Source of the DNA: Enterovibrio sp. JCM 19048
GTDB lineage: Bacteria > Pseudomonadota > Gammaproteobacteria > Enterobacterales > Vibrionaceae
Direction of reading: 5' to 3'
DNA: 64,000 nt
NCBI GenBank assembly: GCA_001310415.1
Contig: BAXE01000011.1
Coordinates: 1-64,000, forward strand
The notes under the pieces: model-generated
What the model was told of the DNA's origin: nothing
The model's database searches: none
The model's input: only the letters and a program-made list of their open reading frames with translations
Made by a program: the position numbers and the translations under genes
Part shown: piece by piece, positions 21,967 to 34,466 of the stretch
Numbering within the stretch: the stretch's first letter is position 1
Layout of the letters: each line of letters starts with the position of its first letter

Positions 21967-22353
21967 ATGCGTCATTACGAAATCGTATTCATGGTGCACC
22001 CTGATCAAAGCGAGCAAGTTGCTGGCATGATCGAGCGTTACACTGGTTCTATCAAAGAGTCAGGTGGTCAGATCCACCGTCTGGAAGACTGGGGCCGTCG
22101 TCAACTGGCTTACCCAATCAACAAACTGCACAAAGCACACTACGTTCTGATGAACGTTGAAGCTGAGCAATCAGTTGTTGATGAGCTGGAAACTGCGTTC
22201 CGCTTCAACGACGCTGTGATCCGTAACATGATCATGCGTACCAAAGGCGCTATCACTGAGCCATCTGTAATGATGAAGGCTAAAGAAGAGCGCGCACCAC
22301 GTCGCGAAGAGCGTGCTGAAGCACAATCTGAAGACGAAGCAGCAGCTGAGTAA
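21967..22353 (+). CDS. rpsF: Ribosomal protein S6
   Basis: Binds 16S rRNA and S18 in the 30S platform. 128 residues, intact. [18 protein letters not shown] start, [20 protein letters not shown] core, and an acidic Glu/Ala tail that receives glutamates from RimK in relatives. First gene of the rpsF-priB-rpsR-rplI operon; AAGGAG ribosome-binding site at 21955-21960. Confidence 0.99.
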   Translation: MRHYEIVFMVHPDQSEQVAGMIERYTGSIKESGGQIHRLEDWGRRQLAYPINKLHKAHYVLMNVEAEQSVVDELETAFRFNDAVIRNMIMRTKGAITEPSVMMKAKEERAPRREERAEAQSEDEAAAE

Positions 22354-22362
22354 TTTGATTTG

Positions 22363-22909
<547 letters not shown>

Positions 22910-22942
22910 TCGGCACTGTCCAAGTTAATAGAGGAATAGATA

Positions 22943-23392
22943 ATGCAAGTTATTCTGCTTGATAAAATCGCGAACCTGGGTGGTCTGGGTGATCAGGTAA
23001 CTGTTAAGTCTGGTTACGCGCGTAACTTCCTTATCCCACAAGGTAAGGCAGTAATGGCAACTAAAGCTAACGTTGAGCACTTTGAAGCACGTCGTGCGGA
23101 TCTGGAAGCGAAAGTAGCTGAAGCTCTGGCTGCTGCAGAAGCACGCGCAGAGAAAGTTGCTGCACTGGAAGTGGTTGAAATCGCTTCTAAAGCTGGTGAC
23201 GAAGGTAAACTGTTCGGTTCTATCGGTACTCGTGACATCGCTGACGCTGTAACTGCAGCTGGCGTTGCTGTAGCGAAGAGCGAAGTTCGCCTGCCAGAAG
23301 GTGCACTGCGTAACACTGGTGAATACGAAATCAGCCTGCAACTGCACTCTGAAGTATTCGCTACTGTTAAAGTTAACGTTGTTGCTGAGTAA
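22943..23392 (+). CDS. rplI: Ribosomal protein L9
   Basis: Binds 23S rRNA at the base of the L1 stalk and helps reading-frame maintenance. 149 residues, intact. [21 protein letters not shown] and [13 protein letters not shown] form the N-terminal RNA-binding domain, followed by the long connecting helix (residues 40-75) and C-terminal domain. Last gene of the operon. Confidence 0.99.
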   Translation: MQVILLDKIANLGGLGDQVTVKSGYARNFLIPQGKAVMATKANVEHFEARRADLEAKVAEALAAAEARAEKVAALEVVEIASKAGDEGKLFGSIGTRDIADAVTAAGVAVAKSEVRLPEGALRNTGEYEISLQLHSEVFATVKVNVVAE

Positions 23393-23412
23393 TTCAGACG
23401 CACGTAGCTTTG

Positions 23413-23440
23413 AAAAGACCGGCCTTATGGCCGGTTTTTT
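23413..23440 (+). terminator. Terminator after rplI
   Basis: Stem GACCGGCC-ttat-GGCCGGT followed by six T. Confidence 0.93.
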
Positions 23441-23490
23441 GTGTCTGGAATTTGGGAAAGTGAGCCTAGGAAAAGCAAAAGCGGCCCTGG

Positions 23491-23516
23491 TTCTTAGGAC
23501 AAGAAGGTCCTAGGAA
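23491..23516. repeat. Imperfect inverted repeat
   Basis: TTCTTAGGAC (23491-23500) and GTCCTAGGAA (23507-23516) are complementary except at one position. A related CCTAGGAAA lies at 23465-23473. It sits between convergent rplI and the DUF481 gene. Function unknown; possibly a secondary transcription stop. Confidence 0.6.
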
Positions 23517-23560
23517 AGAGCAATTAGCTGCCTCTATGCGGATACCATCCAAAATCTTGT

Positions 23561-23609
23561 AGTACCCAGTACCCAGTACCCAGTACCCAGTACCCAGTAC
23601 CCAGTACCC
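23561..23609. repeat. Heptanucleotide tandem repeat (AGTACCC)x7
   Basis: Seven perfect head-to-tail copies of AGTACCC, then a degenerate eighth (agtccct). It ends six bases before the stop codon of the leftward DUF481 gene, so it lies in that gene's 3' untranslated region. Copy number could vary by slippage but would not change a reading frame. Confidence 0.97.
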
Positions 23610-23614
23610 AGTCC

Positions 23615-24370
23615 CTAGAACTTGTACACCATACTCACGGTGAAAATAGAGTCTCGGTTTTTCAGCCCGGGTGGCACTTCATTGATGTAGTTTTGGGTGG
23701 TGCTGACCTTGATGGCCAGATCGCCAATCAAACGGGTAGACACCGCAGCCCGTGCTTCAAAGCTGGTGTTGCTGGGGCCGTAAATCGCTGTAATACGCCC
23801 TTCAAACAAAGCAGAGTCTGTCATCTGCCACGTCAGCGCAGCCTGTCCACGGGCAATGAATTCACGCACGTCGTTGGGCAGGATGAGATCATCGTCATCG
23901 ATCTCATCAAGGTTAGGGGTCTGGTAACGAAAACCAGGACCAAGCTCCAGCAGCAAAGACAAATCTTCCCGCCACAAGGCTTGATAACCCAAGCCGACTG
24001 CAACAATCATATCCTCGAAATAAGGGCCATATTTGTCATCGGTAAAGGTGATGTTTCCCCACACATAGCGTTTCGGGTCGAACTTGTAGTTGGCCTGGCT
24101 TTCCAGTTCGCTTTTGCGCTTGTCTTCCTCGCCGTCTTTTTCAACCAGAAGGAATTTCGCCTCGGAGGTATGACGGTAGGGGCCTTCGGTGTAATTCACG
24201 CCAAGGCGGCTGTTCAGGGTCAGGGAGTCCGAGTTACCGGCAAGCGCCTGAAGCCCGAGTTCTACCTGAGATTGCCACGGATCATCCACTTCCGCATGGG
24301 CAAACAAAGGCAGTATGACCAGACAAAACAGAGACGCGTTTAACTGCGACGACGCCATATGGGTTACCAT
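23615..24370 (-). CDS. DUF481 (YdiY-family) outer-membrane protein
   Basis: 251 residues, intact. Signal peptide ending LFAHA (about residue 26; initiation at the internal Met 5 is also possible). Then QSQVELGLQALAGNSDSLTL, the usual DUF481 opening, alternating amphipathic strands, and a C-terminal Phe (VSMVYKF) expected of a BAM-assembled barrel. Function not established in the family. Confidence 0.85.
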   Translation of the reverse strand: MVTHMASSQLNASLFCLVILPLFAHAEVDDPWQSQVELGLQALAGNSDSLTLNSRLGVNYTEGPYRHTSEAKFLLVEKDGEEDKRKSELESQANYKFDPKRYVWGNITFTDDKYGPYFEDMIVAVGLGYQALWREDLSLLLELGPGFRYQTPNLDEIDDDDLILPNDVREFIARGQAALTWQMTDSALFEGRITAIYGPSNTSFEARAAVSTRLIGDLAIKVSTTQNYINEVPPGLKNRDSIFTVSMVYKF

Positions 24371-24533
24371 TACAACAACAAGACGCGCATTCTAGCGGAA
24401 ACCGCCTGAAAATGGTCAGCAACAAGTTAAATTGGCAGGCAAAAAGTTGTCGCTTCCGCACCCGTCGTACCGATAGTTATTCTGGAAAGGTTCTGGGTAT
24501 AATGGCGGGCGAAATGACAAGGTAATAAGTGAT

Positions 24534-25943
24534 ATGGCAGAGCAACGCAGCAAGCAATTTAACTCCAGCAAACCCAGAGACCGTCAGGTGGATGCCCTCA
24601 AGGTACCGCCGCATTCGCTCGAAGCCGAGCAGTCGGTGATCGGTGGCTTGATGCTGGATAACGAGCGCTGGGACAGCGTCGCAGAAAAAGTGGTCGCGTC
24701 CGACTTTTACAGCCGTCCGCACCGCCTGATTTTTGAAGGCACCAAACAACTGCTGGAGTCCGGTCAACCGCTTGACCTTATCACTCTTTCTGAGCACCTT
24801 GAAAAGCACAGCCAACTGGATGAAGTGGGCGGTTTTGCCTACCTGGCTGAGCTGGCGAAAAATACCCCGAGTGCGGCAAACATTGTGGCTTATGCGGATA
24901 TTGTCCGTGAGCGCGCCATGGTGCGTAACCTGATCAGCGTGGCGAACGAGATTGCCGATGCCGGTTACGAGCCAGATGGCCGTACCTCAGAAGATTTGCT
25001 CGACATGGCGGAAAGCAAGGTATTCGCCATTGCCGAATCGCGTACCTCGGAAAACGAAGGCCCGCAGAACATTGACAGCGTGCTGTCCAAAACCCTTGAA
25101 CGTATTGAAATCCTGTTCAAATCGCCACAGGACGGTGTGACGGGTGTGTCCACCGGCTTTGCCGACCTGAACAAGAAAACCGCCGGTCTGCAGGGCTCGG
25201 ATCTCATCATTGTGGCGGCGCGTCCGTCGATGGGTAAAACCACTTTTGCGATGAACCTGTGTGAAAATGCCGCCATGGATCAGGAAAAGCCTGTCCTGAT
25301 TTTCTCCCTTGAGATGCCTGCTGAACAGCTGATGATGCGTATGCTGGCATCGCTTTCCCGCGTTGATCAGACCAAAATCCGTACCGGTCAGCTTGATGAC
25401 GAGGACTGGGCGCGTATTTCGTCGACCATGGGTATTCTGATGCAGAAGAAGAATATGTACATCGATGACAGCTCCGGCCTGACCCCAACGGACGTGCGCT
25501 CCCGTGCCCGCCGTGTGGCGCGTGAGCACGGTGGTCTGTCGATGATCATGGTCGACTACCTCCAGCTGATGCGTGTGCCTGGCCTTCAAGATAACCGTAC
25601 CCTGGAGATCGCCGAGATCAGCCGCTCGCTCAAAGCGCTGGCAAAAGAACTGAACGTGCCCGTGGTTGCCCTGTCGCAGCTTAACCGCTCGCTGGAACAA
25701 CGTGCCGACAAACGCCCAGTTAACTCTGACTTGCGTGAATCGGGGGCGATCGAGCAGGATGCCGACCTTATCATGTTCATCTATCGTGATGAGGTATATC
25801 ATCCGGAAAGTCCGCTTAAGGGAATAGCGGAAATCATCATCGGTAAGCAGCGTAACGGCCCTATCGGCAGCGTGCGCCTCACCTTCCAGGGACAATACTC
25901 CCGCTTCGATAACTACGCAGGTCCTGCGTTTGATGAAGAATAA
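24534..25943 (+). CDS. dnaB: Replicative DNA helicase DnaB
   Basis: Hexameric 5'-to-3' helicase at the replication fork. 469 residues, intact. N-terminal DnaG-interacting domain (PPHSLEAEQSVIGGLMLD), RecA-like domain with Walker A ARPSMGKTTFA and Walker B MIMVDYLQLM, and the arginine-finger region ADLIMFIYRDE. Followed by alr 12 bases downstream. Confidence 0.99.
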   Translation: MAEQRSKQFNSSKPRDRQVDALKVPPHSLEAEQSVIGGLMLDNERWDSVAEKVVASDFYSRPHRLIFEGTKQLLESGQPLDLITLSEHLEKHSQLDEVGGFAYLAELAKNTPSAANIVAYADIVRERAMVRNLISVANEIADAGYEPDGRTSEDLLDMAESKVFAIAESRTSENEGPQNIDSVLSKTLERIEILFKSPQDGVTGVSTGFADLNKKTAGLQGSDLIIVAARPSMGKTTFAMNLCENAAMDQEKPVLIFSLEMPAEQLMMRMLASLSRVDQTKIRTGQLDDEDWARISSTMGILMQKKNMYIDDSSGLTPTDVRSRARRVAREHGGLSMIMVDYLQLMRVPGLQDNRTLEIAEISRSLKALAKELNVPVVALSQLNRSLEQRADKRPVNSDLRESGAIEQDADLIMFIYRDEVYHPESPLKGIAEIIIGKQRNGPIGSVRLTFQGQYSRFDNYAGPAFDEE

Positions 25944-25955
25944 CCGCGAGGTAGT

Positions 25956-27029
25956 ATGAAAGCGGCCACGGCCATCATCCATACAGCGGCGCTGAACCAT
26001 AACATTGACGTTATCCGCGCCCTGGCTCCAAACAGTCGTGTCTGGGCAGCCGTGAAAGCAATGGTTACGGCCATGGTTTGGTACCGGTTGCCAAGGCCTT
26101 GTCTTCACAGGCGGATGGCTTTGGCGTTGCCCGGTTGGAGGAAGCCGTAGCCCTACGGGCAGGCGGAATTACGAAGCCCATCCTGTTGCTGGAAGGGTTT
26201 TATTCTGCCACCGACTTGCCAGCCGTCAGTACCCACAAACTGCAAACGGCAGTGCATTGCATTGAACAGCTTGAGGCGCTGGAAAAAGCCCACCTCGAGC
26301 ATCCGCTTCAGGTTTGGCTCAAATTCGATACCGGCATGCACCGCCTTGGGGTTCGGCCAGAGCAGGCGCATGAGTTTATCGAGCGCCTCAATGCCTGTCC
26401 TAATGTGGCAAAACCGCTGCATTTTATGAGCCACTTTGCTGTGCCGATGAACCGGAAAAGCCGCTGACCCAGCAGCAAATCGATTTGTTTGCACAACTGA
26501 CAGACGGTCAGCCTGGGTTCAAGTCTCTGGCTGCCTCTTCAGGTAGCCTTACCATTCCAGCCAGTCACTTTGATTTTGTCCGTCCGGGGATCAGCCTGTA
26601 TGGCATTTCGCCAATGGCTGAACGCACGGGGAAATCGTTTGGCCTCAAGCGGCGATGACCATGACATCCAGCCTTATCGCCGTCCGTGAAGCGAAAAAGG
26701 GCGAGTCGATTGGCTATGGTGCGCGCTGGACAGCGGAGCGTGATACTAAGCTTGGCGTGGTCGCCATTGGCTATGGTGACGGTTATCCGCGCGTGGCACC
26801 GAATGGTACACCTGTGCTGGTCAACGGCCGCCGTGTGACCATAGCTGGTCGTGTTTCCATGGACATGCTGACCGTGGATCTGGGGCCGGAGGCAACAGAC
26901 CGTGTCGGTGATGAAGTGATCCTCTGGGGGGAAGACCTTCCAGTGGAAGAAATTGCGCAACATGTCGGTACCATCGGCTATGAGCTGGTGACCAACCTGA
27001 CCTCACGCGTTGAGATTCTCTATACCTGA
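25956..27029 (+). CDS. alr: Alanine racemase (three frame breaks)
   Basis: PLP-dependent racemase making D-alanine for peptidoglycan. PLP-binding Lys in the motif AVKANGYGHG (near 26054-26080 after repair), DTGMHRLGV, and the catalytic Tyr region [14 protein letters not shown]. Breaks near 26060 (AAA read as AA), 26440 (TT read as T) and 26650 (CC read as C). Restored length is 358 residues (E. coli Alr 359). Probably cotranscribed with dnaB. Confidence 0.94.
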
Positions 27030-27044
27030 AGTAAGTTGTAGGTA

Positions 27045-28358
27045 GTGAAAAGAACATTGAATTCTAAGGCCGCAACCTTGGTTGCGGCTTTTTTGTATGC
27101 GCTTGCAGGGAAGCCTGCATTTGCCGATAACCGTTCCGATGCGTCACCGGATATCGAAGTGGTGCCACTGGCATTTTCCACCGAAGTGATGGGCTTTTCC
27201 GCCGGCATGGCCGGGCTTTGGAAAGGAGCAGGACAGCCTCAGGCCTCCCTGTTTGCTGCCGGTCTTGGTACCACCAAAGGCACCTGGATGGGCTTTGCGG
27301 CTGCGAACAACTACCTGTTGTCGGCAGACAGCCGCTGGTTGCTCGGAGGCCAGTTTTATGAGGCGGATTTCAAACAGTTTGATTTCTATCTCGGCCACGC
27401 CGCGGCCAATGACTCCCCTTACGATGGGCGAACAACCGCAGACAGCCGGGATGCCCAGCATCACCTGTCGTTCCGTTACATCCTGCCTTGGGGCGCCGCA
27501 ACCGAAAACCCTATCCGTGCTGCGTTATCACCAGTGCGAGAGGTGACAGGCTCTGCGCCGTGGGAAAGCGGGGTTTCCTCAGTTGAGTTCCGACCTTTCT
27601 ATCATTCCCGCACCCTGACCGGCGAGGGCGTGAATACACCCAGTGCGTTTTCAGATGCGACGTCGGTTCGTGGCCTGGAAACCCGCTTTAAGTGGGATAA
27701 CCGAGACAGCGGTAACCGCCCGACGACAGGCAGTGCGAGTGAGCTGATCGTGTCATTCGACCCAGGCAGTGACGACAGCGTGAGCTGGTGGAAGTGGGAA
27801 GTAAACCAGAGCTGGTTCTGGGATGTGGGTGAGTGGGACAGTATCGCAAAGGAGCAGGTACTTGCACTCAATGTTTACACGGCAGATACCCCGAGCTGGA
27901 ACGACACCTCGACAATCAACGGCCAGCTTGAATTCCGCCGTCCACCGGAGTTTGCCGCAGCGCGGCTTGGTGGGTTGTACCGCCTGCGCAGCTTCCAGTC
28001 CGGCCGCTACGCCGACCGTTCAGCGCTGAGCTACAGCGCGGAATACCGGGTGGTCCCGGAGTGGCAACCGCTGGGCGACCTGCCGGTGTTTAACTGGTAT
28101 CAGGTGCCATGGTGGCAGTGGGTACTGTTTGCTGATGTGGGACGTGTGGCAGACGATTACGATTTGGCGACCCTGCACCAGGACATGAAATGGAGCGCCG
28201 GGGCGGCGATGCGTTTTCAGGTCGAAGGGATTGTGGTTCGCTCGGAAATGGCCGTCGGCAGTGAAGAGGGCATGTTCAGGGTGATGATCAACCAGCCGTT
28301 TGATAGCAAGGCGGGGCGCGTGGCGTCCCGCCTTTTCTTTACTCGCCCTGTAGCGTGA
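27045..28358 (+). CDS. BamA/TamA-family surface antigen barrel (GTG start)
   Basis: 437 residues, intact. GTG start 15 bases after alr. Signal peptide ending GKPAFA (about residue 27). The rest resembles the C-terminal Omp85 barrel (bacterial surface antigen domain): [41 protein letters not shown], with [16 protein letters not shown] near the end. No POTRA repeats precede the barrel. Role unknown; could be a channel or a lipid-anchoring barrel. Its last 20 bases overlap the convergent yjbQ end. Confidence 0.8.
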   Translation: MKRTLNSKAATLVAAFLYALAGKPAFADNRSDASPDIEVVPLAFSTEVMGFSAGMAGLWKGAGQPQASLFAAGLGTTKGTWMGFAAANNYLLSADSRWLLGGQFYEADFKQFDFYLGHAAANDSPYDGRTTADSRDAQHHLSFRYILPWGAATENPIRAALSPVREVTGSAPWESGVSSVEFRPFYHSRTLTGEGVNTPSAFSDATSVRGLETRFKWDNRDSGNRPTTGSASELIVSFDPGSDDSVSWWKWEVNQSWFWDVGEWDSIAKEQVLALNVYTADTPSWNDTSTINGQLEFRRPPEFAAARLGGLYRLRSFQSGRYADRSALSYSAEYRVVPEWQPLGDLPVFNWYQVPWWQWVLFADVGRVADDYDLATLHQDMKWSAGAAMRFQVEGIVVRSEMAVGSEEGMFRVMINQPFDSKAGRVASRLFFTRPVA

Positions 28359-28757
28359 CAACAATGCGCCGCGATCCACCTTGGTCACGGTGCTCCCCGA
28401 GATAAATGCCCTGCCAGGCGCCCAGTGCCAATCGTCCATTGGTGATGGGAACCGTCACGCTGGCACCGAGCAGGGACGCTTTGATATGCGCCGGCATATC
28501 ATCATCCCTTCATAGGTGTGTTGGTAGTAGGGCGCGCGTTCAGGCACAGCGCGGTCAAAATGGGCATCCATATCGCTGCGCACCGTCGGGTCGGCGTTTT
28601 CATTGATGGTCAGGCTGGCCGAAGTGTGCTGGATAAAAAAGTTCGCCAGTCCCACTGACAAATGCTTGAGTTCGGGAAGCTGTTGAAGCAGCTCATCTGT
28701 CACAAGGTGAAAGCCGCGCGGACGGGCGCGAAGGGTAATGGTTTTTTGTGTCCACAT
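28339..28757 (-). CDS. yjbQ: YjbQ family protein (UPF0047; frame break)
   Basis: Small UPF0047 enzyme; E. coli YjbQ has weak thiamin-phosphate synthase activity in vitro, and the true role is uncertain. Motifs: [18 protein letters not shown] and, after repair, [16 protein letters not shown] and [16 protein letters not shown] sequence ([18 protein letters not shown]). Frame breaks near 28506 (CCCC read as CCC on the plus strand). Restored length is 139 residues (E. coli 138). Confidence 0.88.
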
Positions 28758-28933
28758 TTAAAACAACCATCCTCACGGAAATTGCGTAAAGTTCAGGGCA
28801 ACCATGATAGCCAAATGCAGCACAACGCAAAAACTGGTTATCTCTCGAACACTGACCTAGCGCAAAATAGTGGCGATATAAACATGACAACATGTCCCGC
28901 CCTAGCGTTGATGCGATCAACGTCGTAACATGA

Positions 28934-30681
<1,748 letters not shown>

Positions 30682-30697
30682 GCTGTTGAATGAATGA

Positions 30698-30726
30698 AAA
30701 AACGCCGCGATTGCGGCGTTTTTTGT
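30698..30726. terminator. Bidirectional terminator pgi/cheX
   Basis: AAAAAACGCCGC-gat-tGCGGCGTTTTTT between convergent pgi and cheX, with A/T runs on both sides. Confidence 0.93.
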
Positions 30727-30742
30727 ATCTGGAATTCGACGA

Positions 30743-31207
30743 TCAGTCGTCGAAGCAGATTTCGATGTAGGCGCGGCCGTATTCAGATTCGAATGGCATG
30801 AGAATGATTTGGCCTTCGCTTTTGTGGGTAATGGTGTGCTCACGGCCGGAAACCACAATCGGGGTCGCCATATCAAAGTCGAAACCTTTATCGGCCAGAA
30901 TGCGCTTGGCACCACCGGTGACCATGTTGGTGATCTCGCCGACCATGTCCGTCACGTCAGCATCAATACCGGAAGGGCGCTCGCCCAACATGCGGCTCAT
31001 GATTTCAAGCGCCAGCTCTTCTTCAAACGTAATAGAAAAAGAGCCCTTGGTTTGTGGGCCAATCATCCCGATCAGACCGGAAACATCACCTTTGGCGACT
31101 TCGGTCTTTTTGAGTTGAGGCTTTTTAGGCGTCACTTCCAGTTGTGCCATGGTGGTCAGAACATTCACCAGCGACGTTAAAAAAGGATTTACGAATTCAG
31201 CGCGCAT
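30743..31207 (-). CDS. cheX: Chemotaxis protein CheX
   Basis: CheC/CheX-family CheY-phosphate phosphatase fold. 154 residues from ATG 31207 (MRAEFVNPFLTSLVNVLTTM), intact. The CheX signature (E-x2-N-x22-P-type helix) fits MVGEITNMVTGGAKRILADKGFDFDMATP near residues 90-120. Vibrionaceae carry this gene near pgi and zur, outside the main chemotaxis clusters. Confidence 0.85.
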   Translation of the reverse strand: MRAEFVNPFLTSLVNVLTTMAQLEVTPKKPQLKKTEVAKGDVSGLIGMIGPQTKGSFSITFEEELALEIMSRMLGERPSGIDADVTDMVGEITNMVTGGAKRILADKGFDFDMATPIVVSGREHTITHKSEGQIILMPFESEYGRAYIEICFDD

Positions 31208-31224
31208 AATTGTTATTTTCCGTC

Positions 31225-31683
31225 CTACTGCATTTTTTGTGTCGCCACCTGACAGGCGTGACAAATTCCATGTGTTTCAATAACGTGATGATTCACTGCA
31301 AAGCCAGCCTGATGAGCGGCAATCTCAAGAGCTGCTGAGAGTGTATCAACGTGACACTCTTCCACAGTGCCACAGGTATCGCATACCAACAATTGGGAGC
31401 AATGTTGCTCATGCCCCGGCAAACAACAGGCGATAAAACTGTTGGTTGACTCTACTTTGTGCACAAACCCCTGAGAAAGCAAAAAATCGAGCGCACGGTA
31501 AACCGTCGGGGGTTTAGCCTGTGGCTCAGTCTCTCTTAACACGTCCAGCAGATCATAGGCGCTGATCGCTCGCTTACTCTGGACGATGATTTCGTACACC
31601 CTCTCACGCTGTGCCGTCAGACGCACACCGCGTTGCTCACAGAGCGACTGGGCCCGGGCAATGAGTTGTGAAAGATTGGCCAT
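31225..31683 (-). CDS. zur: Zinc uptake regulator Zur (Fur family)
   Basis: Zinc-responsive repressor of zinc-uptake genes. 152 residues, intact. Winged helix with KPPTVYRALDFLLSQGFVHK, regulatory-zinc residues in CCLPGHEQHCSQLL, and structural-zinc CxxC pairs CDTC and CHAC. The double CxxC and SFIACCLPGH fit Zur rather than Fur. Seventeen bases separate it from cheX, so the two may be cotranscribed. Confidence 0.92.
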   Translation of the reverse strand: MANLSQLIARAQSLCEQRGVRLTAQRERVYEIIVQSKRAISAYDLLDVLRETEPQAKPPTVYRALDFLLSQGFVHKVESTNSFIACCLPGHEQHCSQLLVCDTCGTVEECHVDTLSAALEIAAHQAGFAVNHHVIETHGICHACQVATQKMQ

Positions 31684-32001
31684 AAGACCTCAAAAATCAG
31701 GCTGAAGCCGTCATTCTATCACAGCAAACAAAACAAGCACCCGCAAGCCCGTGACCACGGTTCGCCTTTCTACCATTGTAGTGGAAGGTCGATATGAATT
31801 TCCGTGCACTTGCTGATTTTTTGAGCTTTTTTCACCACAAAGCGTGACCTGGGTAGTCCGCGGCCGGGAGAAAATGAGATTGACCGGGGTTGGGATGCTG
31901 TGTTGATCCCGCCATCTTTCCCACTCGTTTTACTTGCTTTCAAGCTGTTCGCCTTCCAAGTAACATATCGGATAATACGCCAAAAATTACGGAGAAATAT
32001 C
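31684..32001. other. Divergent intergenic region zur / dehydrogenase
   Basis: 318 bases between divergent starts. No RNA gene or clear Zur palindrome was recognised. The start-proximal GGAGAAATATC before 32002 serves as a ribosome-binding site. Confidence 0.5.
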
Positions 32002-32873
32002 ATGGAAGTCAGTCAGGTTGCGTTTATTGGTCTGGGCGTGATGGGGTATCCCATGGCAGGACATCTCGCCAATGCCGGGATCAGTACCCGCGTGTACAAC
32101 CGAACCACAGCCAAGGCGCAGCAATGGCACAGGAATATGGCGGTGATGTTGGCATTACCCCGAAAGCGGCGGCTCAGGGCGCGCAGGTAGTCGCAATGTG
32201 CGTGGGTAACGATAATGACGTGCGCAGCGTGGTATACGGAGATGAGGGCGTTTTGGCAGGCATGATGACTGGCAGTGTGCTGGTGGATCACACTACCACG
32301 TCAGCTGAACTGGCTGAAGAGCTGGCAGCAGCCTGTCAGGAAAAAGGCATTCACTTTATTGATGCGCCGGTTTCCGGTGGTCAGGCAGGCGCCGTGAACG
32401 GTGCCCTGACCATTATGTGTGGTGGTGATGCTGACATTTTCGGGCAAATTGCCCCGCTTCTGAAAGCCTATGGCAAACAGGCGACCCTGATGGGCACGCA
32501 TGGTCAGGGACAACGTTGCAAGATGGTCAACCAAATTTGCATCGCCGGGATCTTGAGTGGCCTGAGTGAAGCTGTGTTGCTGGCGAAAGAATCCGGCCTT
32601 GATGTGGCGCAGGTAGTGGATGTGCTTAAGCACGGTGCCGCGGGTTCCTGGCAAATGGAAAACCGTGCAGTCACCATGGCAGAGGGTAAGTTCGATTTTG
32701 GTTTTGCTATCGACTGGATGCGAAAGGATCTGGGGATTTGCCTTGAAGAAGCGCAAAAGCATGGGTTATCCCTGCCGCTGACCGAGAGTGTGGACAGCCG
32801 TTATGCGGATCTTCAGCAGCAGGGACTTGGCCGTATGGATACCTCGGTGCTTATCAAATCACTGGGCAAATAG
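32002..32873 (+). CDS. 3-hydroxyisobutyrate dehydrogenase-family oxidoreductase (frame break)
   Basis: Beta-hydroxyacid dehydrogenase. Rossmann motif FIGLGVMGYPMAGHLANAG, substrate motif DAPVSGGQAGAVNGALTIM, and catalytic-Lys region GQGQRCKMVNQICIAG. Breaks near 32127 (GGG read as GG). Restored length is 290 residues. The exact substrate (hydroxyisobutyrate, tartronate semialdehyde, succinic semialdehyde or related) cannot be told from sequence alone. A single gene followed by a terminator. Confidence 0.88.
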
Positions 32874-32955
32874 CCGGACACGCCGAAACACACAAAGGTT
32901 TTGCGGTTTTGGTGCCCACGATGGATTTCCCAAATGGCTAAGCCGCCTGAAATAA

Positions 32956-32986
32956 AAAATCCCTGAGCCAGGCTCAGGGATTTTTG
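32956..32986. terminator. Bidirectional terminator
   Basis: Perfect stem AAATCCCTGAGCC/GGCTCAGGGATTT with a one-base centre, between the convergent dehydrogenase and porin genes. Confidence 0.93.
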
Positions 32987-33020
32987 TCTGTTAAGCGTGT
33001 CCGCTTAAAAACCGGTCAGG

Positions 33021-33986
33021 TTACAGGTAGTAACGTACGCCCAGTTTCCACTCGTTGTTGTCTTCCTGGGTACCGTCCAGACCGAACTGGTAACCTGCGA
33101 AAGTAACAAACTTAGGGGTGAACTTGTATTCAGCCTGGATTGCAGAGGTTGCGTAAACAGTGCTGTCTTTCACTTCGTCAGTCACGGCTTCGTAGTTCAC
33201 GCTCAGGTTTACACCGTTGCTCAGCGCGTAGCCTGCCAGAAACTCCATCGCATTGGTTTCTGCCAGATCATCAATCATGTACTCGCCCATGGAGTACACA
33301 CCTGCCAGGTACAGGCCTTTGCCCCATGAACCGTAGCTTGCACTGAAGATGTGTGATTCAGCGGTGTGGATGCCCACATCACCTGTAGTGAAGGCGTAGT
33401 TCAGGCCAATCGCTGATACGTTGTAGCTGATTGCTGCTTGCAGGCGTTGCTCGTACTCATCGTGCGCACCTTGCCAACCTGCTGCCATTGTCAGTGATTG
33501 TGATTCACCCAGTTCCAGCGTATTGGTGTAGCTCACCATTTTATCCGCGCGGCCAGTGCCCAGGTTCGCATGGTCGTTGTAGGTGAAGTCGTTAGCGTAC
33601 GCGATAGGCTTATCGGTTGGCGCAACGGCGTTGTAGTAAGGTGCCCATTGAGTACCTACAACAACACGGCCAGCATCTTCATGCGTCAGACCGATGTAAC
33701 CCAGACGGGTAGTGAATGCGTTTGCGCCATTGGTCAGGTAGTTCAGTGCCCATTCGCCTTTGGCGTCAGCAACAAAACCATTGCCCATATCGTGGGTTGC
33801 GTTGAAGTTCAGACGTGGAGACGCTGAAATTACTTCCAGTTCACCGTTTTCTGAGTCGTGAAGCGCGACAGAGACGTGGCCACCAATCGCGAATGTAGAA
33901 CCGTCTGCATTATAAAGCTCGACTGCAACCGCTTGAGAAGTGAAAACAGAAGAGGCGATAGCAATAGCGAGTAAGTTTTTATTCAT
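33021..33986 (-). CDS. OmpU-type porin
   Basis: General outer-membrane porin. 321 residues from ATG 33986 (MNKNLLAIAIASSVFTSQAVA), chosen because GGAAAT lies seven bases upstream; the Met five codons earlier lacks one. Signal peptide about 1-21. Barrel opening VELYNADGSTFAIGGHVSVAL, constriction-loop region VVVGTQWAPYYNAV, and a YYL end close to the usual aromatic terminus. Intact. Confidence 0.9.
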   Translation of the reverse strand: MNKNLLAIAIASSVFTSQAVAVELYNADGSTFAIGGHVSVALHDSENGELEVISASPRLNFNATHDMGNGFVADAKGEWALNYLTNGANAFTTRLGYIGLTHEDAGRVVVGTQWAPYYNAVAPTDKPIAYANDFTYNDHANLGTGRADKMVSYTNTLELGESQSLTMAAGWQGAHDEYEQRLQAAISYNVSAIGLNYAFTTGDVGIHTAESHIFSASYGSWGKGLYLAGVYSMGEYMIDDLAETNAMEFLAGYALSNGVNLSVNYEAVTDEVKDSTVYATSAIQAEYKFTPKFVTFAGYQFGLDGTQEDNNEWKLGVRYYL

Positions 33987-34466
33987 TGTTTTTATTTCCA
34001 TTTAATAAATCGTCTGTTAGGTCCAAAACAGCCAAAAGCGTTGAAAACGCTCATTACTTGTTAACAGGCTCGCCTCGAATGTATTCCATAACTCACTGAT
34101 TTATTTCATGAAACAATATAAAAAGAACAAAAAATATAATAAATGCGTTACCTTTCAGATGTTTATGCTGAATTTATGGGTTTGTCATTTACTCAGATGG
34201 CGGGAAAACAAGGTTGATGGGGTTAAATAAATGCATGAGCAAATGTGCGGCACGCCCAGGATGTCTGCGATTCGCGTCACTCATTTTGACGGTTTTAACG
34301 TCGGTGTTTGGTATGTTTAAAGCCTGCTAATGGGAACGCAGCGAAGCAAAAGCTGTGCAGTAGTTGTATTGCGAAAGAGACGTCGGGTTTAACCGCTCTG
34401 GTATCACAAACTGGATGGGTCTATGGTAGTAACCACTGTTGAAGGTGCGACTTGTTAGGAAAGGAC
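33987..34466. other. Intergenic region between divergent porin and yqhD
   Basis: 480 bases without a recognisable gene. AT-rich 34090-34160 is where the porin promoter probably lies. The short palindrome gcgttgaaaacgc is at about 34038-34050. No consensus regulator site was assigned with confidence. Confidence 0.5.

Noticed and set aside
23561..23609. CRISPR array
   Set aside because: The unit is 7 bases with no spacers; it is a simple tandem repeat, and no cas genes are present.
24987..26108. 373-codon minus-strand reading frame across dnaB and alr
   Set aside because: Antisense shadow of dnaB; composition (Arg/His/Gln-rich) is that of non-coding frames.
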